A stretch of 49,087 nucleotides of DNA from an uncultured Myxococcales bacterium (GTDB taxonomy: Bacteria; Myxococcota_A; UBA9042): the NCBI GenBank assembly GCA_903919145.1, contig CAIXGW010000155.1:1-49087 (forward strand), given 5' to 3'. The translations under genes and the position numbers were made by a program. The notes below the pieces were generated by a model. That model ran no database searches. It saw nothing but the letters and a program-made list of their open reading frames with translations, and had not been told where the DNA came from. Shown piece by piece: positions 1 through 8,430 of the stretch (positions within the stretch are counted from its first letter, which is position 1; each line of letters opens with the position of its first letter).

Positions 1-1135
1 CTTTGTTCATGTCGCCGCTGACCAGCGCATCGCCGTCATTGTACTTGGCGACCACGGCCGTACCGGTCTTGCCACCGTTGTACAGGATGTAGGGGGCGCT
101 CATGCCGGGGCCATAGAGCTCGACCACAACCTTGGTCATGTTGGAGTTCAGGCCAGAGAAGTCCACAGAGATCTTCTCGGCCAGGCCCACGTCGGGGAAG
201 GACAGGGTGTCGGTGACGCCCGCCGAGAAGCCGTCTTTGATCTGCACATCGGCAGTACCCGGCTTGGAGTCGACAAACTGGTTCCAGATGAGGTCGTTGG
301 AGACCTCATTGATCATGTCAGGGCCCACACCGGCGCTGGCGCACTCGTAGGTGCCGTCCAGCTTGATGCCCTTGAGGACCAGGTTGGTGCCGCAGGCGGC
401 TCCGAGCTTGGCCATGACCGGCTGGTTGGTCAGGTCGGCATAGGAGCCGGTGGTGGCGACTTTGTGCAGGGAGGGCGCGTCTTTCAGGTCAGCATAGCTG
501 CCGGTGCCGGCGACCTTGGCCAGGCTGCTGGCCTTGACGTAGTCGGCCAGATCGCTGGCCTTGGCATAGTTGGACAGGTCGGCGGTCTTGGCATAGGCGC
601 CCAGGTCGCTGGCCTTGGCGTAGGCCGACAGGTCGGCAGTCTTGGCGTAGGCGCCCAGATCGGCGGACTTGGCGTAGGGCTGCAGGACCCCGGCGTCGAG
701 GTTGCCGGCCTTGAGGCAGCCCGAGCACTCCAGGGCTTCGGCCACGGCGGCGCGAAGGGCAAAAGGCGACGAGCCCAGGGGCTTGCGCGGCAGCTCGGGG
801 TCCGAGCCAATCTGGATGCCAATCCAGGCGGCGGGCAGGCTGAGGGCGGCGGCGGCCAGCGGCGTCTTGGCGCCGAGCTGGTAGCTGAACTGCCCACCCT
901 TGGCGGCCACGGTGACGCCGCTTTCTGCCCAGACGGGGTTGCCGCCGGTCTCGGCGCTGTAGATGCCCACCGTCACGGTGTAGTTGCCGTCGGCGGCGGG
1001 GCCACCGCCAGAGGACATCAGCACGCCTTCGATGGCGCTGGACGTGGGCACTGCGGCATAGCCCGCCTGCACGCTCAGCATTCCACTGACTGCGACAGCT
1101 GCGGCCAACGCCGCCAGCTTGGTATGTTTGGCCAT
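1..1135 (-). CDS. Secreted YAKxxDL-repeat protein with P-domain-like C-terminal part (3' end missing)
   Basis: The frame is open from an ATG at 1135 to the left edge (378 codons), so the C-terminus is outside the window. AAGGAG lies six bases upstream of the start. The N-terminus (MAKHTKLAALAAAVAVSG) is a signal peptide. A beta-rich domain follows. Then comes a run of imperfect 10-12 residue repeats of the type AYAKTADL / AYAKASDL (about 480-690), followed by two GSYADL units. Beyond these the sequence resembles a proprotein-convertase P-domain: a predicted beta stretch with VELYGPG, YNGGKTG and YNDGDAL. The repeats resemble fibre or stalk segments of surface proteins. I infer an exported surface or extracellular protein; no enzyme activity can be assigned. 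Confidence 0.8.
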   Translation of the reverse strand, partial: MAKHTKLAALAAAVAVSGMLSVQAGYAAVPTSSAIEGVLMSSGGGPAADGNYTVTVGIYSAETGGNPVWAESGVTVAAKGGQFSYQLGAKTPLAAAALSLPAAWIGIQIGSDPELPRKPLGSSPFALRAAVAEALECSGCLKAGNLDAGVLQPYAKSADLGAYAKTADLSAYAKASDLGAYAKTADLSNYAKASDLADYVKASSLAKVAGTGSYADLKDAPSLHKVATTGSYADLTNQPVMAKLGAACGTNLVLKGIKLDGTYECASAGVGPDMINEVSNDLIWNQFVDSKPGTADVQIKDGFSAGVTDTLSFPDVGLAEKISVDFSGLNSNMTKVVVELYGPGMSAPYILYNGGKTGTAVVAKYNDGDALVSGDMNK

Positions 1136-2036
1136 GGGACTCCTTGGGGGTACGGACTGCTGCGACAGCGCCAGCCCCTGAGTAGAGACCGAAAGCCCGC
1201 GACGCATAGTGTAGCGACTCCCCGAGAAATTGGACTAATGTTGCGACCTTTTTGGGGGCGGAAAGCTTCGGCTTCGGGTCAAACGCTCGGCCAGCACGGC
1301 TCAGCGAAGCCAAGACTCGCGGATCCGGCGATCCCTGCCCCACCGCTGGGACAAGCCGCAGCTTGGCGACAAAGAGAATTGGCAAAGACGGGCAATATCA
1401 ACGGGCCGTGCCATGGGCCTTGCCGGGGGCTGCCGGCAATTGGCTGGGCCGACCAGCATTTGGGGCCTCGGCAGCAATTGGGCCAGCATGCCAAGCAGAG
1501 AAGGCAACCGGGTTGTTATCTTGAGGCTAGTGGGCGCCGATGGGCAAGCCGCGCAGATTTGCGTGGTTGGCGACGTGCGGCCGATTTCGGCGGGAGCGCT
1601 CCTGGCCGCACCTCTGCCGCTGCTGCGCCAAGCTGTGATCGTGGCGAGGCTCTGCGGCGCTCTATTGGGCTGCAAAGGCGACTCACCGAATTGCGTACTG
1701 TCAGTCGGGCAAGAAATCCTGGAAGCAAAGTCCAACCGTTCATCGACCTGGGCGCTCGCAAGGCGATCGTCCTAGCACCCTGCCAGAGGCCTGAGTAGAG
1801 TCGGCGAAGGACAAGGAGTCCGAGACGCTAGCCTACAAGCCGTCGCTGAGCTGCACCTGGGAGGCGCCGGCTCAGGAGTCGCCAAGCTGGCGGCAGGAGA
1901 GGTCGCTGGCGATTTCGTGGATGAGCCTGCCGACCGGCCCTGAGCTGCAAAAGGGCTGCAGCTCAGGGCCGGTCGCGGTCGGAGATGGGACGCTGACCGA
2001 TCCTCGGCTCAGCTTCCCGGGGTGCCGTCAGACGGA
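1136..2036. other. Intergenic region of about 900 bp
   Basis: It separates two minus-strand genes. Open frames exist on both strands but none shows a ribosome site together with recognisable or coherent protein sequence. A strong hairpin at 1931-1975 belongs to the 3' end of the gene on the right. A weaker perfect hairpin (7-bp arms, 6-base loop) lies at 1420-1439. The promoter for the gene ending at 1135 should lie in the left part, but I see no convincing -35/-10 pair. Confidence 0.6.
1931..1975 (-). terminator. Strong hairpin, likely terminator of the Cys-rich lipoprotein gene
   Basis: Perfect 19-bp inverted repeat (arms 1931-1949 and 1957-1975) with a 7-base loop, about 60 bases beyond the stop codon at 2037. 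There is no long T-run, so it may act without a classical U-tract or serve as an mRNA-end stabiliser. The perfect symmetry would let it work in either direction. Confidence 0.7.
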
Positions 2037-5000
2037 CTACAGGCCCAGGAATTTCTTCAGCCAAGAGTAGAAGCCAAACTGCACGGTGTACTTGGAGTCA
2101 TTGGTGGCGCCGATCGCAGTCGAGCCGCCTACCATGACGCGAGCGGTCATCTTGGAGCCCGCGTCGCCAGAGACCACCGAGGCAGCCAGCTTGGCCGCAA
2201 AGGCCACCGGAGCGCAGCCTTCGTCGGTCACGCCGTTGCAGGTGTCGTCAACGCCGTTGCACAGTTCCTTGCTGGCCGGCACGACTTCGCCCGTGCAGTT
2301 GCCCAGCTTGCCGGTAGAGTCGCAGGTCTGCTTGCCGGCCTTGCACTCGCCCTTGTCTTTGGTGCCGTTGGGGCCCGAGTAGCAGGCAATGGTGGCTCCG
2401 CTGTCGACCGTGTACTGGCAGCCCTTGGCCGCGTCGCAGACGTCAATGGTGCAGACATTCTGATCGTCGCAGACCACTGCCTTGCCCGGGATGCAGGTGT
2501 AGGAGCTGGTCTTGGGGTCGGTGCCGCAGTTGTCGCCAGAGGTGCAGACGTTGTTGTCGCTGCACTGGGTGGTGATGGGCTTGAACACGCAGTTGCCGCT
2601 CTTGGAGTCGCAGGTGTCCTGGGTGCAACCTTCGCTGTCGTCGCACTTCTTGGCCGTGCCGGTCACACAGCTGCCCTGGCCGCACTTGTCATTCTGGGTG
2701 CAGGCATTGCCGTCGGCGTCGCACGGTGCGGTGTTGTTGGTGAACACGCAGCCGGTCTTGGCGTCGCAAGCGTCGTCGGTGCAGACGTTGTTGTCGTTGC
2801 AGACCTCAATGGCGCCGGGGGTGCACTTGCCGCCCTTGCAGGCGTCGGCCTTGGTGCACTTGCTGCCATCGGCGTCGCAGCCGGTGCCGTCAGCGGTGTT
2901 GGTGACTACGCACTGGCCTTTTTGCGGATCGCAGGCCACAGAGGTGCACTGGGTGTTCAGCGCGTCGTCGCACACCACGATCGAGGCCGGGTCGGTCTTG
3001 CAGGTCCACTTGCTTGAGGTCTTGTCGCAATAGGGCAGACCGTTGCACATGTTGCCGTCGTCCTTGCAGTCCTGGTCCTTGGTGCAGTTGCACTGGCTGG
3101 CGCCGGGTACGCAGGCGCCCTGGTCGCAAGTGTCGCCCACGGTGCAGACGTTGCCGTCGTCGCAGGTGCCGGCGGCCGGCTTATAGTCGCAGCCCTTCTT
3201 GGGGTCGCAGCTGTCGGTGGTGCAGACGTTGCTGTCATTGCAGACCTTGGCTACGTCGATGGCCTTGCCAGCGCACTTGCCGTCGGCGCAGGCGTCTTCG
3301 GCGGTGCACTTGTCGCCGTCGTCGCAGCCGGCGGGAACCGGGCTGTGGACGCAGCCGGACTTGGGATCGCAGCTGTCTCCGGTGCAGGGGTTGTTGTCGT
3401 TGCAGTCGGCCTTGGTGCCGCTGCACGCGTCGGTCTTGCAGGCGTCGTTGACCGAGCACGGGTTGCCGTCATTGCACGAAGCGCCTTCCTGGAACTTGAA
3501 CCCGCACTTGCCGTCCAAGATGCTGCACTTGCCGGTGATGCACTGATCGCCCGAGTCGCAGGCCTTGACCTTGCCGGCCACACAGGTGCCCTGCTGGCAG
3601 CTGTCGTTGACGGTGCAGAGGTTGTCATCGGCGTCGCAGGGAGCGTTGTTGGGGGTAAACACGCAGCCCTTGGCCGGGTCGCAAGAATCGTCGGTGCAGG
3701 GGTTCTGGTCGTTGCAGGTCTGGACGCTGCCAGCGGTGCACTTGCCGTCTTTGCAGGTGTCGCCCACGGTGCAGAGGCTGTCGTCGGCGTTGCAGGACAG
3801 GTTGTTGGGCTTCTTGACAAAGCCGCACTTGCCGGTGGCCGAGTCGCAGGCGTTGGTCTGGCACTCGCCGTTCTGGCTGTCGTCGCACTTGACGATGCTG
3901 GACTCCTTGACCTTGCAGACGAACGGCTGGGCGGCCTTGTCGCAGAACAGCGTGCCGTTGCACAGGTTGCCGTCTTCCTGCTTGCCGCAGTCCGCATCCT
4001 GCTCGCAGCCGCACTTGTTGATGTCCGAGGCGCACTTGCCTTCTTTGCAGGCGTCGTTTTCCGTGCAGGGGTTGCCGTCGTCGCACTTGCCGCCGGAAGC
4101 CGCCGTGTTCTGGCAGCCCTTGGTCGGGTCGCAAGAGTCGGTGGTGCAGGCGTTCTTGTCGTCGCAGGTGGCGGTGACGTCTACCGCGGCGCCAGCGCAC
4201 TTGCCTTCGGCGCAGGCGTCTTTGTCGGTGCACTTGTTGGCGTCGTCGCAGGCGCCGCTGACCGGGGTGTGGGCGCAGCCGACCTTGGGATCGCAGGAGT
4301 CCGAGGTGCAGACGGACTTGTCGTCGCAGTCCACGGTGGTGCCCTTGCAGGCGTCAGCCACGCAAGACTCTTTCTCGGTGCAGGGATTGCCGTCATTGCA
4401 CGGGTTGCCGTCTTGGAACTTGTAGGTGCAGTTGCCGTTGGCGATGTCGCACTTGCCGAGCATGCACGAGTCGTCGCTGTCGCAGGCCTTGGGCTTGCCC
4501 TTGTCGCAGGTGCCGCCCTTGCAGGCGTCATTGACGGTGCAGGGGTTGTTGTCGGAGTCGCAGGGCACGCCGTCGTCATTGGTGACGGTGCAGCCGCCAG
4601 CCGGATCGCAAGCGTCTTTGGTGCAGGGGTTCTTGTCGTCGCAGACCTTGGCGGTGCCGGCCAGGCACTTGCCTTCCTTGCAGTAGTCGTCTTGGGTGCA
4701 GACCGAGCCGTCGGCGTCGCACTTGGCGGTGTTGTTGATGTTCTTGCAGCCGGCCGGGCCTTCGCAGGCGTCCTGAGTGCAGGGGTTCTTGTCGTCGCAG
4801 GTGGCTTCGTCGGTCTGGCCGTCGCAGTCGTTGTCAGATCCGTCGCAGACTTCGGCTTTGGACTCGGCGGCGAGGCAGCTGGACAGTCCACCGTCGGTGG
4901 GTGCGCCCTGGGCGCCCTTGGGCAGGCAGGTGCGCTTGCCTTCGCACTTGCCGTCTCCGGTGGCGACGTAGCACTTGGTCGAGAGCTGCTGGGCCACCGC

Positions 5001-5711
5001 ATACTCGCTGCAGCTGCAGGCAGCGCCGTCTTTGGGCACGCACTGCTTGGTGGCGGTGCCGGTCATGTCCTTGGCGTCTGAGCAGGAGTAGCCACCGGGG
5101 CAGTCGGCGTCGGCGGTGCAGGTGGTGCCGCAGAAGGCGCCGTTTTTACCGACGTCGATGCACTTGGCGTCTGGTGAGGCCGGCGTCTGGCATTCTTTGT
5201 TGACGCTGCAGGGGTTGCAGAGGAACGGGAACTTGGGCACGCAGATGTTGACGATGTCCGTGGTGCCGGACTGCACACACTTCTGGCCGTCAGGGCAACC
5301 GCCGTCGGCGCACTTGGCGGCACAGAACTGGCCCTTGTCGGTGGTCATGCAAAAGCCGGTATCGCAGTCTTTGGCTTCTTTGCAGGTGCAGCCGGGGGCG
5401 CCAGGACAGGTGCTGGCACTGTCCTTGGTGGTGTCTGGTGTGTCGGCGGCGCCGGTGTCGATCTGCAGGACGTCGGTGCCTTCGGTTGCGTCATCGGTCG
5501 CGCCGGAGTCGGCGCCGCCCAGATCTTGATCGCCATCGACCCCAGCCGAGGTGTCCACAGACCCCTGCACTTCTGGCTCTGTGTCGCCGCAGGCAGCGGC
5601 AAACGCCATGAATCCGGCCAGCAGCCACGCCAGCGGGCGGGACTTGAGGTGGCGGATGTGGGGAGAGGCCAGGGTAGCGCTGGCGACGAACATCGGGGTT
5701 TGCAGATTCAT
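2037..5711 (-). CDS. Giant Cys-rich lipoprotein with nested Cys-module repeats and MopE-like motifs
   Basis: 1224 residues from ATG 5711, preceded by GGAG; a frame extension to 5759 lacks a ribosome site. The N-terminus is a lipoprotein signal ending in FAAAC, followed by an acidic Asp/Thr/Ala linker. Almost all the rest is tandem modules of the form CDDxNxCTxDxCDPxxGC and CDxDxNxCTxxDxCxxGxC, containing well over a hundred cysteines. Two MopE-like motifs (putative metal-binding motif family) are present: CDGSDNDCDGQTDEATC near the start of the repeats and CNGVDDTCNGVTDEGC near the C-terminus. A short Cys-free C-terminal segment ends FGFYSWLKKFLGL. The Asp/Asn-rich loops suggest calcium or other metal binding and the cysteines suggest heavy disulfide bonding. 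I infer an outer-membrane-anchored extracellular rod. Such modules are common in myxobacterial proteins, generally without known function. Confidence 0.9.
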   Translation of the reverse strand: MNLQTPMFVASATLASPHIRHLKSRPLAWLLAGFMAFAAACGDTEPEVQGSVDTSAGVDGDQDLGGADSGATDDATEGTDVLQIDTGAADTPDTTKDSASTCPGAPGCTCKEAKDCDTGFCMTTDKGQFCAAKCADGGCPDGQKCVQSGTTDIVNICVPKFPFLCNPCSVNKECQTPASPDAKCIDVGKNGAFCGTTCTADADCPGGYSCSDAKDMTGTATKQCVPKDGAACSCSEYAVAQQLSTKCYVATGDGKCEGKRTCLPKGAQGAPTDGGLSSCLAAESKAEVCDGSDNDCDGQTDEATCDDKNPCTQDACEGPAGCKNINNTAKCDADGSVCTQDDYCKEGKCLAGTAKVCDDKNPCTKDACDPAGGCTVTNDDGVPCDSDNNPCTVNDACKGGTCDKGKPKACDSDDSCMLGKCDIANGNCTYKFQDGNPCNDGNPCTEKESCVADACKGTTVDCDDKSVCTSDSCDPKVGCAHTPVSGACDDANKCTDKDACAEGKCAGAAVDVTATCDDKNACTTDSCDPTKGCQNTAASGGKCDDGNPCTENDACKEGKCASDINKCGCEQDADCGKQEDGNLCNGTLFCDKAAQPFVCKVKESSIVKCDDSQNGECQTNACDSATGKCGFVKKPNNLSCNADDSLCTVGDTCKDGKCTAGSVQTCNDQNPCTDDSCDPAKGCVFTPNNAPCDADDNLCTVNDSCQQGTCVAGKVKACDSGDQCITGKCSILDGKCGFKFQEGASCNDGNPCSVNDACKTDACSGTKADCNDNNPCTGDSCDPKSGCVHSPVPAGCDDGDKCTAEDACADGKCAGKAIDVAKVCNDSNVCTTDSCDPKKGCDYKPAAGTCDDGNVCTVGDTCDQGACVPGASQCNCTKDQDCKDDGNMCNGLPYCDKTSSKWTCKTDPASIVVCDDALNTQCTSVACDPQKGQCVVTNTADGTGCDADGSKCTKADACKGGKCTPGAIEVCNDNNVCTDDACDAKTGCVFTNNTAPCDADGNACTQNDKCGQGSCVTGTAKKCDDSEGCTQDTCDSKSGNCVFKPITTQCSDNNVCTSGDNCGTDPKTSSYTCIPGKAVVCDDQNVCTIDVCDAAKGCQYTVDSGATIACYSGPNGTKDKGECKAGKQTCDSTGKLGNCTGEVVPASKELCNGVDDTCNGVTDEGCAPVAFAAKLAASVVSGDAGSKMTARVMVGGSTAIGATNDSKYTVQFGFYSWLKKFLGL
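2652..4490 (-). repeat. Two tandem super-repeats of about 308 codons inside the Cys-rich lipoprotein gene
   Basis: Read on the minus strand, copy 1 runs 4490-3567 (924 bp) and copy 2 runs 3566-2652 (915 bp). Each copy has the same order of six or more Cys modules, including the odd module with DGNLCNGTLFC (copy 1) or DGNMCNGLPYC (copy 2). A partial third copy starts at 2651 with KKCDDSEGC. The conserved module order shows a block duplication on top of the basic module repeat. Confidence 0.8.
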
Positions 5712-6097
5712 GATCAATCTCCGCTTGTTGCGGTTGAGCTGGCAAGTTGGCCTGGCCACGATGGGAGGGGCACTGTCGCCCGTTGTCGCTGCGCGGTCTC
5801 CATTGCTGCGAGAGCAGTGGCGTCAAGCCGGCGCCGGGTCCTTGGGGGGCCGCTGGAATAGCCCTTCAGGTTCGCGACCTGTTGCGCTATAAGCTCTTGC
5901 GGCACTGAGGGTGGTGGGGTTGAGCGATCCTGGTGCCCTAGAATGCCGCATATGCCCATTTCCCACATCCGCCGGCCAAGGATGGCATACGGCTGGGTGG
6001 CTGCGCAAGCTCTCTCGTTTGGATTCCCTGGCAGCCGACAATTTTTCCAAGGGCCCGGAACATCTGCGGGTACACTTGGGGGGAGCGCCTGTGGCCT
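5712..6097. other. Intergenic region
   Basis: 386 bp between the GMC oxidoreductase 3' end and the start of the Cys-rich lipoprotein, both on the minus strand. It should hold the lipoprotein promoter. I see no convincing promoter hexamers, RNA gene or coding frame. Confidence 0.5.
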
Positions 6098-7627
6098 TTA
6101 GCTGCTAGGGGAGGAATTGGCCAGCCGCTCGGCGATCAAGGCCGCGACCGCCATGATGGTGTGCTGGGGATTGACGCCTAGCGTGGTCGGCAACAGCGCT
6201 GCGTCGACGACGTGAAGCTGCTTTTTGCCGCGGACCACCAGATCGGGTCCAACCACGGAGCGCTGCGGATCGCCGCCCATCACCGCGCCGCCAAAGAGGT
6301 GAGAAAGCACCCACGTCCAGCTGCGGTTGCTCAGTGGGGCGCTGTCAAAGGCATCGAGCTGGTCCGGGCCGATCTCGGTTGGCAGGCCGACGACTCCTGG
6401 CCAGACCTTGCGCGCCCCCATTTCAAAGTGGGCCTGGGCCAGCAACTTGCTGCCAAAACGCAGCCGCTCCAGGTCTTTGCGGGTTGGCGCATAGGTAACC
6501 GCGGTGCCGCCCCACCAGGTCTGGCGCACGGTGCCTTCCGCCTCGGCGCGGACGGCAGTGACCCACATGGCGCAGCGGCGATAGTCACCGAGCTTGGTGA
6601 TCAAACTTTGTCCGGCTCCGCTGACACGGGCGGCAAACAATTCAAGGGGCAGCGACAGCGACTCGAGCTTGATGCCGTGGTCGAGGCGGTGGTGCACCGA
6701 TGCGGTAGCCTGGCTGGCGCCGACGTGCATGTCCTTGGGTTGGTCGTAGACCCCGACGATGCCGGCTCCGGGGTGCCCGCGAAAGAAGCGGCCAAGCGCT
6801 GGCAACTGCACGCCCGAGCGCTGCAGCAGCGGCGCCGTGCCGGTGGCTGAAGCGGCGACAAGAACGCCGCGGCGGGCTTGGATGCGGAAGGGGGCGCCGG
6901 CGCGGCGGGTGGTCGGCTCGCGCATCCGGCCTTGGGCACCCACGGCGGTGTCGCCCTGCCACAGGATCTTGTGGACTGGGGCGCAGGACAGGACCGTGCC
7001 GCCGTGCTGGGCGATGAGCTCTGGCAGCCACAGCAGGTTGGCCGTCTGCTTGCTGCGGTTCTTGCAGCCCTGCAGGCACTGCATGGCGCCTTTGCAGCCG
7101 GCGACGTTGCGATCGATGGGATGGACCTGCTTGCCGAGCCTGCGCAAGCCCTGGAGCATGGTGTCGGCAGAGGGGCCGGCGATGGCCCAATCCGTGGTCT
7201 GGATCTGCAGCTCGCGCTCGACGCGGTCGTGGATCCGCCCCATGGCCTCTTCGCTGAACACATCGCCCATACCGTGGTCTTCTCGCCAGCTTTGCAGCAC
7301 GTCGGCCGGGGTGCGTACGACGATCGCGCTGTTGATGACGGGGGTGCCGCCGACCACGCGGGCCTGCACCACCGGGATGATGGAGTCGCCGGTGGCCACC
7401 AGGGTGCCCCAGTCGGCAAACATGTCTCGCATGGTGCCGTGCATCGAAGAGGGGTAGTCCTCTGGCTGGCGCCAGGGGCCCGCCTCGGCCACTACCACGC
7501 TGTAGCCGGCGCGCGCCAGCACAATCGCCGCGGAGGCTCCGCCCGCGCCACTGCCAATGACCAAGTAGTCGCAAGACAATTCGAGGTCTGGGCCCGGGCG
7601 GAAGCCCAGGTGCTGGCCTTGGGGCAT
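6098..7627 (-). CDS. GMC-family FAD oxidoreductase (alcohol oxidase/dehydrogenase type)
   Basis: 509 residues from ATG 7627, chosen because GGAGGTG lies five bases upstream; a longer frame to 7675 has no such site. The FAD dinucleotide motif VIGSGAGGASAA is at residues 23-34 and ends with an acidic residue (AEAGP). Near residue 180 a Cys cluster, CKGAMQCLQGC, resembles that of long-chain alcohol oxidase-like members. The C-terminal GMC signature is clear: HLFGGAVMGGD, VVDAALLPTTLGVNPQHT, and a final helix IMAVAALIAERL. The family oxidises alcohols or sterols with FAD. The substrate is not readable from sequence. The divergent aldehyde dehydrogenase suggests a two-step alcohol-to-acid route. 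No signal peptide is seen, so it is probably cytoplasmic or membrane-associated. Confidence 0.9.
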   Translation of the reverse strand: MPQGQHLGFRPGPDLELSCDYLVIGSGAGGASAAIVLARAGYSVVVAEAGPWRQPEDYPSSMHGTMRDMFADWGTLVATGDSIIPVVQARVVGGTPVINSAIVVRTPADVLQSWREDHGMGDVFSEEAMGRIHDRVERELQIQTTDWAIAGPSADTMLQGLRRLGKQVHPIDRNVAGCKGAMQCLQGCKNRSKQTANLLWLPELIAQHGGTVLSCAPVHKILWQGDTAVGAQGRMREPTTRRAGAPFRIQARRGVLVAASATGTAPLLQRSGVQLPALGRFFRGHPGAGIVGVYDQPKDMHVGASQATASVHHRLDHGIKLESLSLPLELFAARVSGAGQSLITKLGDYRRCAMWVTAVRAEAEGTVRQTWWGGTAVTYAPTRKDLERLRFGSKLLAQAHFEMGARKVWPGVVGLPTEIGPDQLDAFDSAPLSNRSWTWVLSHLFGGAVMGGDPQRSVVGPDLVVRGKKQLHVVDAALLPTTLGVNPQHTIMAVAALIAERLANSSPSS

Positions 7628-7805
7628 AGCGCACCTCCGTGGGGGTAGCTGACGGGCGCCGTGGATCAGCGCCAAAGGTCGAGAAGGGCTAGGGGATGGT
7701 CAGGCGATGTTGGCAAGGGTCAGAATCGCGTCATGATCGCGTGGCCGATGGGAAAGCGAAAGCTGGCGGCGGGCCTGTTGCGGAGGGTCCCGACAGGCTC
7801 CTAGG

Positions 7806-8225
7806 TCAGCCGGGACGCACGGGCTGCATGGCGTCATCGCGGTGGGTGCCCGGGTCCGCCGGGTACAGGGGCATGGCCAACGGCGTGCGCACCTGGGGAG
7901 CCGCGCCCCACACCAGACCTCCGATGGTTTTGATCATCATCATGATCATCCGCACGCCATACCAGGGGTGGGTGGCCATGCGCTGGGCATGGCGGTCGCG
8001 CACCTGGGCGGGCAGAAACAACGCCGGCAAGGGCCAATACACCGTGGCGATGGGAAGCAAGTGAAAGGCCAGCGCCGAGCCGACCGTGCCAGCCCACATC
8101 GTCCAGTTGGATTGCGCCAGAATGGTGCGGACGTGGCGGGTGGTGTCGAGCTGGTCCAAGCCGGGCAGCTGGGCTGTGCTTGGGAAAGTCGTCTTCAAGG
8201 CCGAAACGACAAGGTACGTCCACAT
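7806..8225 (-). CDS. Small membrane protein upstream of GMC oxidoreductase
   Basis: 139 residues from ATG 8225, with AGAGGA upstream; a longer frame to 8306 is disfavoured. The protein starts MWTYLVVSALKTTFP. It has one clear hydrophobic segment (AGTVGSALAFHLLPIATVYW, about residues 45-64) and a weaker one with a Met run (VRMIMMMIKTIGGLVWG). I do not recognise the family. It lies 178 bases upstream of the GMC gene on the same strand and is probably cotranscribed, so it could be a membrane partner or electron-transfer adaptor; that is inference only. An unrelated hypothetical membrane protein is equally possible. Confidence 0.7.
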   Translation of the reverse strand: MWTYLVVSALKTTFPSTAQLPGLDQLDTTRHVRTILAQSNWTMWAGTVGSALAFHLLPIATVYWPLPALFLPAQVRDRHAQRMATHPWYGVRMIMMMIKTIGGLVWGAAPQVRTPLAMPLYPADPGTHRDDAMQPVRPG

Positions 8226-8430
8226 GGGTTCCTCTGCGGTTGGCCGCGGCGGCGACCAGAGCGCTGGGAGCGCAGAGCTGCGGCGGCCAGGGCGGCTGCG
8301 CGGCAAAGGGGCTGCCGTCGCCTGCTTGTGCTGCCCCCCTGGCGCGACGGCGCAGTTTGTCGTATTTGGGGCAGGTCAATCGAGAGGCAGCTGTCGCAGC
8401 CCCGATGCACTTTCAGAGGAGCGCGCGCCA

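Noticed and set aside
464..1798. Plus-strand open frame of 444 codons with GLGVGAQ-like repeats
   Set aside because: Its repeats are the reverse complement of the YAKxxDL repeats of the minus-strand gene, which has a signal peptide and ribosome site.
2652..4490. Regular periodicity that could suggest a CRISPR array or satellite
   Set aside because: Units are translated, keep the reading frame and diverge at third positions and loops; there are no identical short repeats with unique spacers.
3345..5081. Plus-strand open frame of 578 codons opposite the Cys-rich lipoprotein
   Set aside because: Val/Ala/Gly-rich mirror of repeated Cys/Asp codons; no ribosome site or domain.
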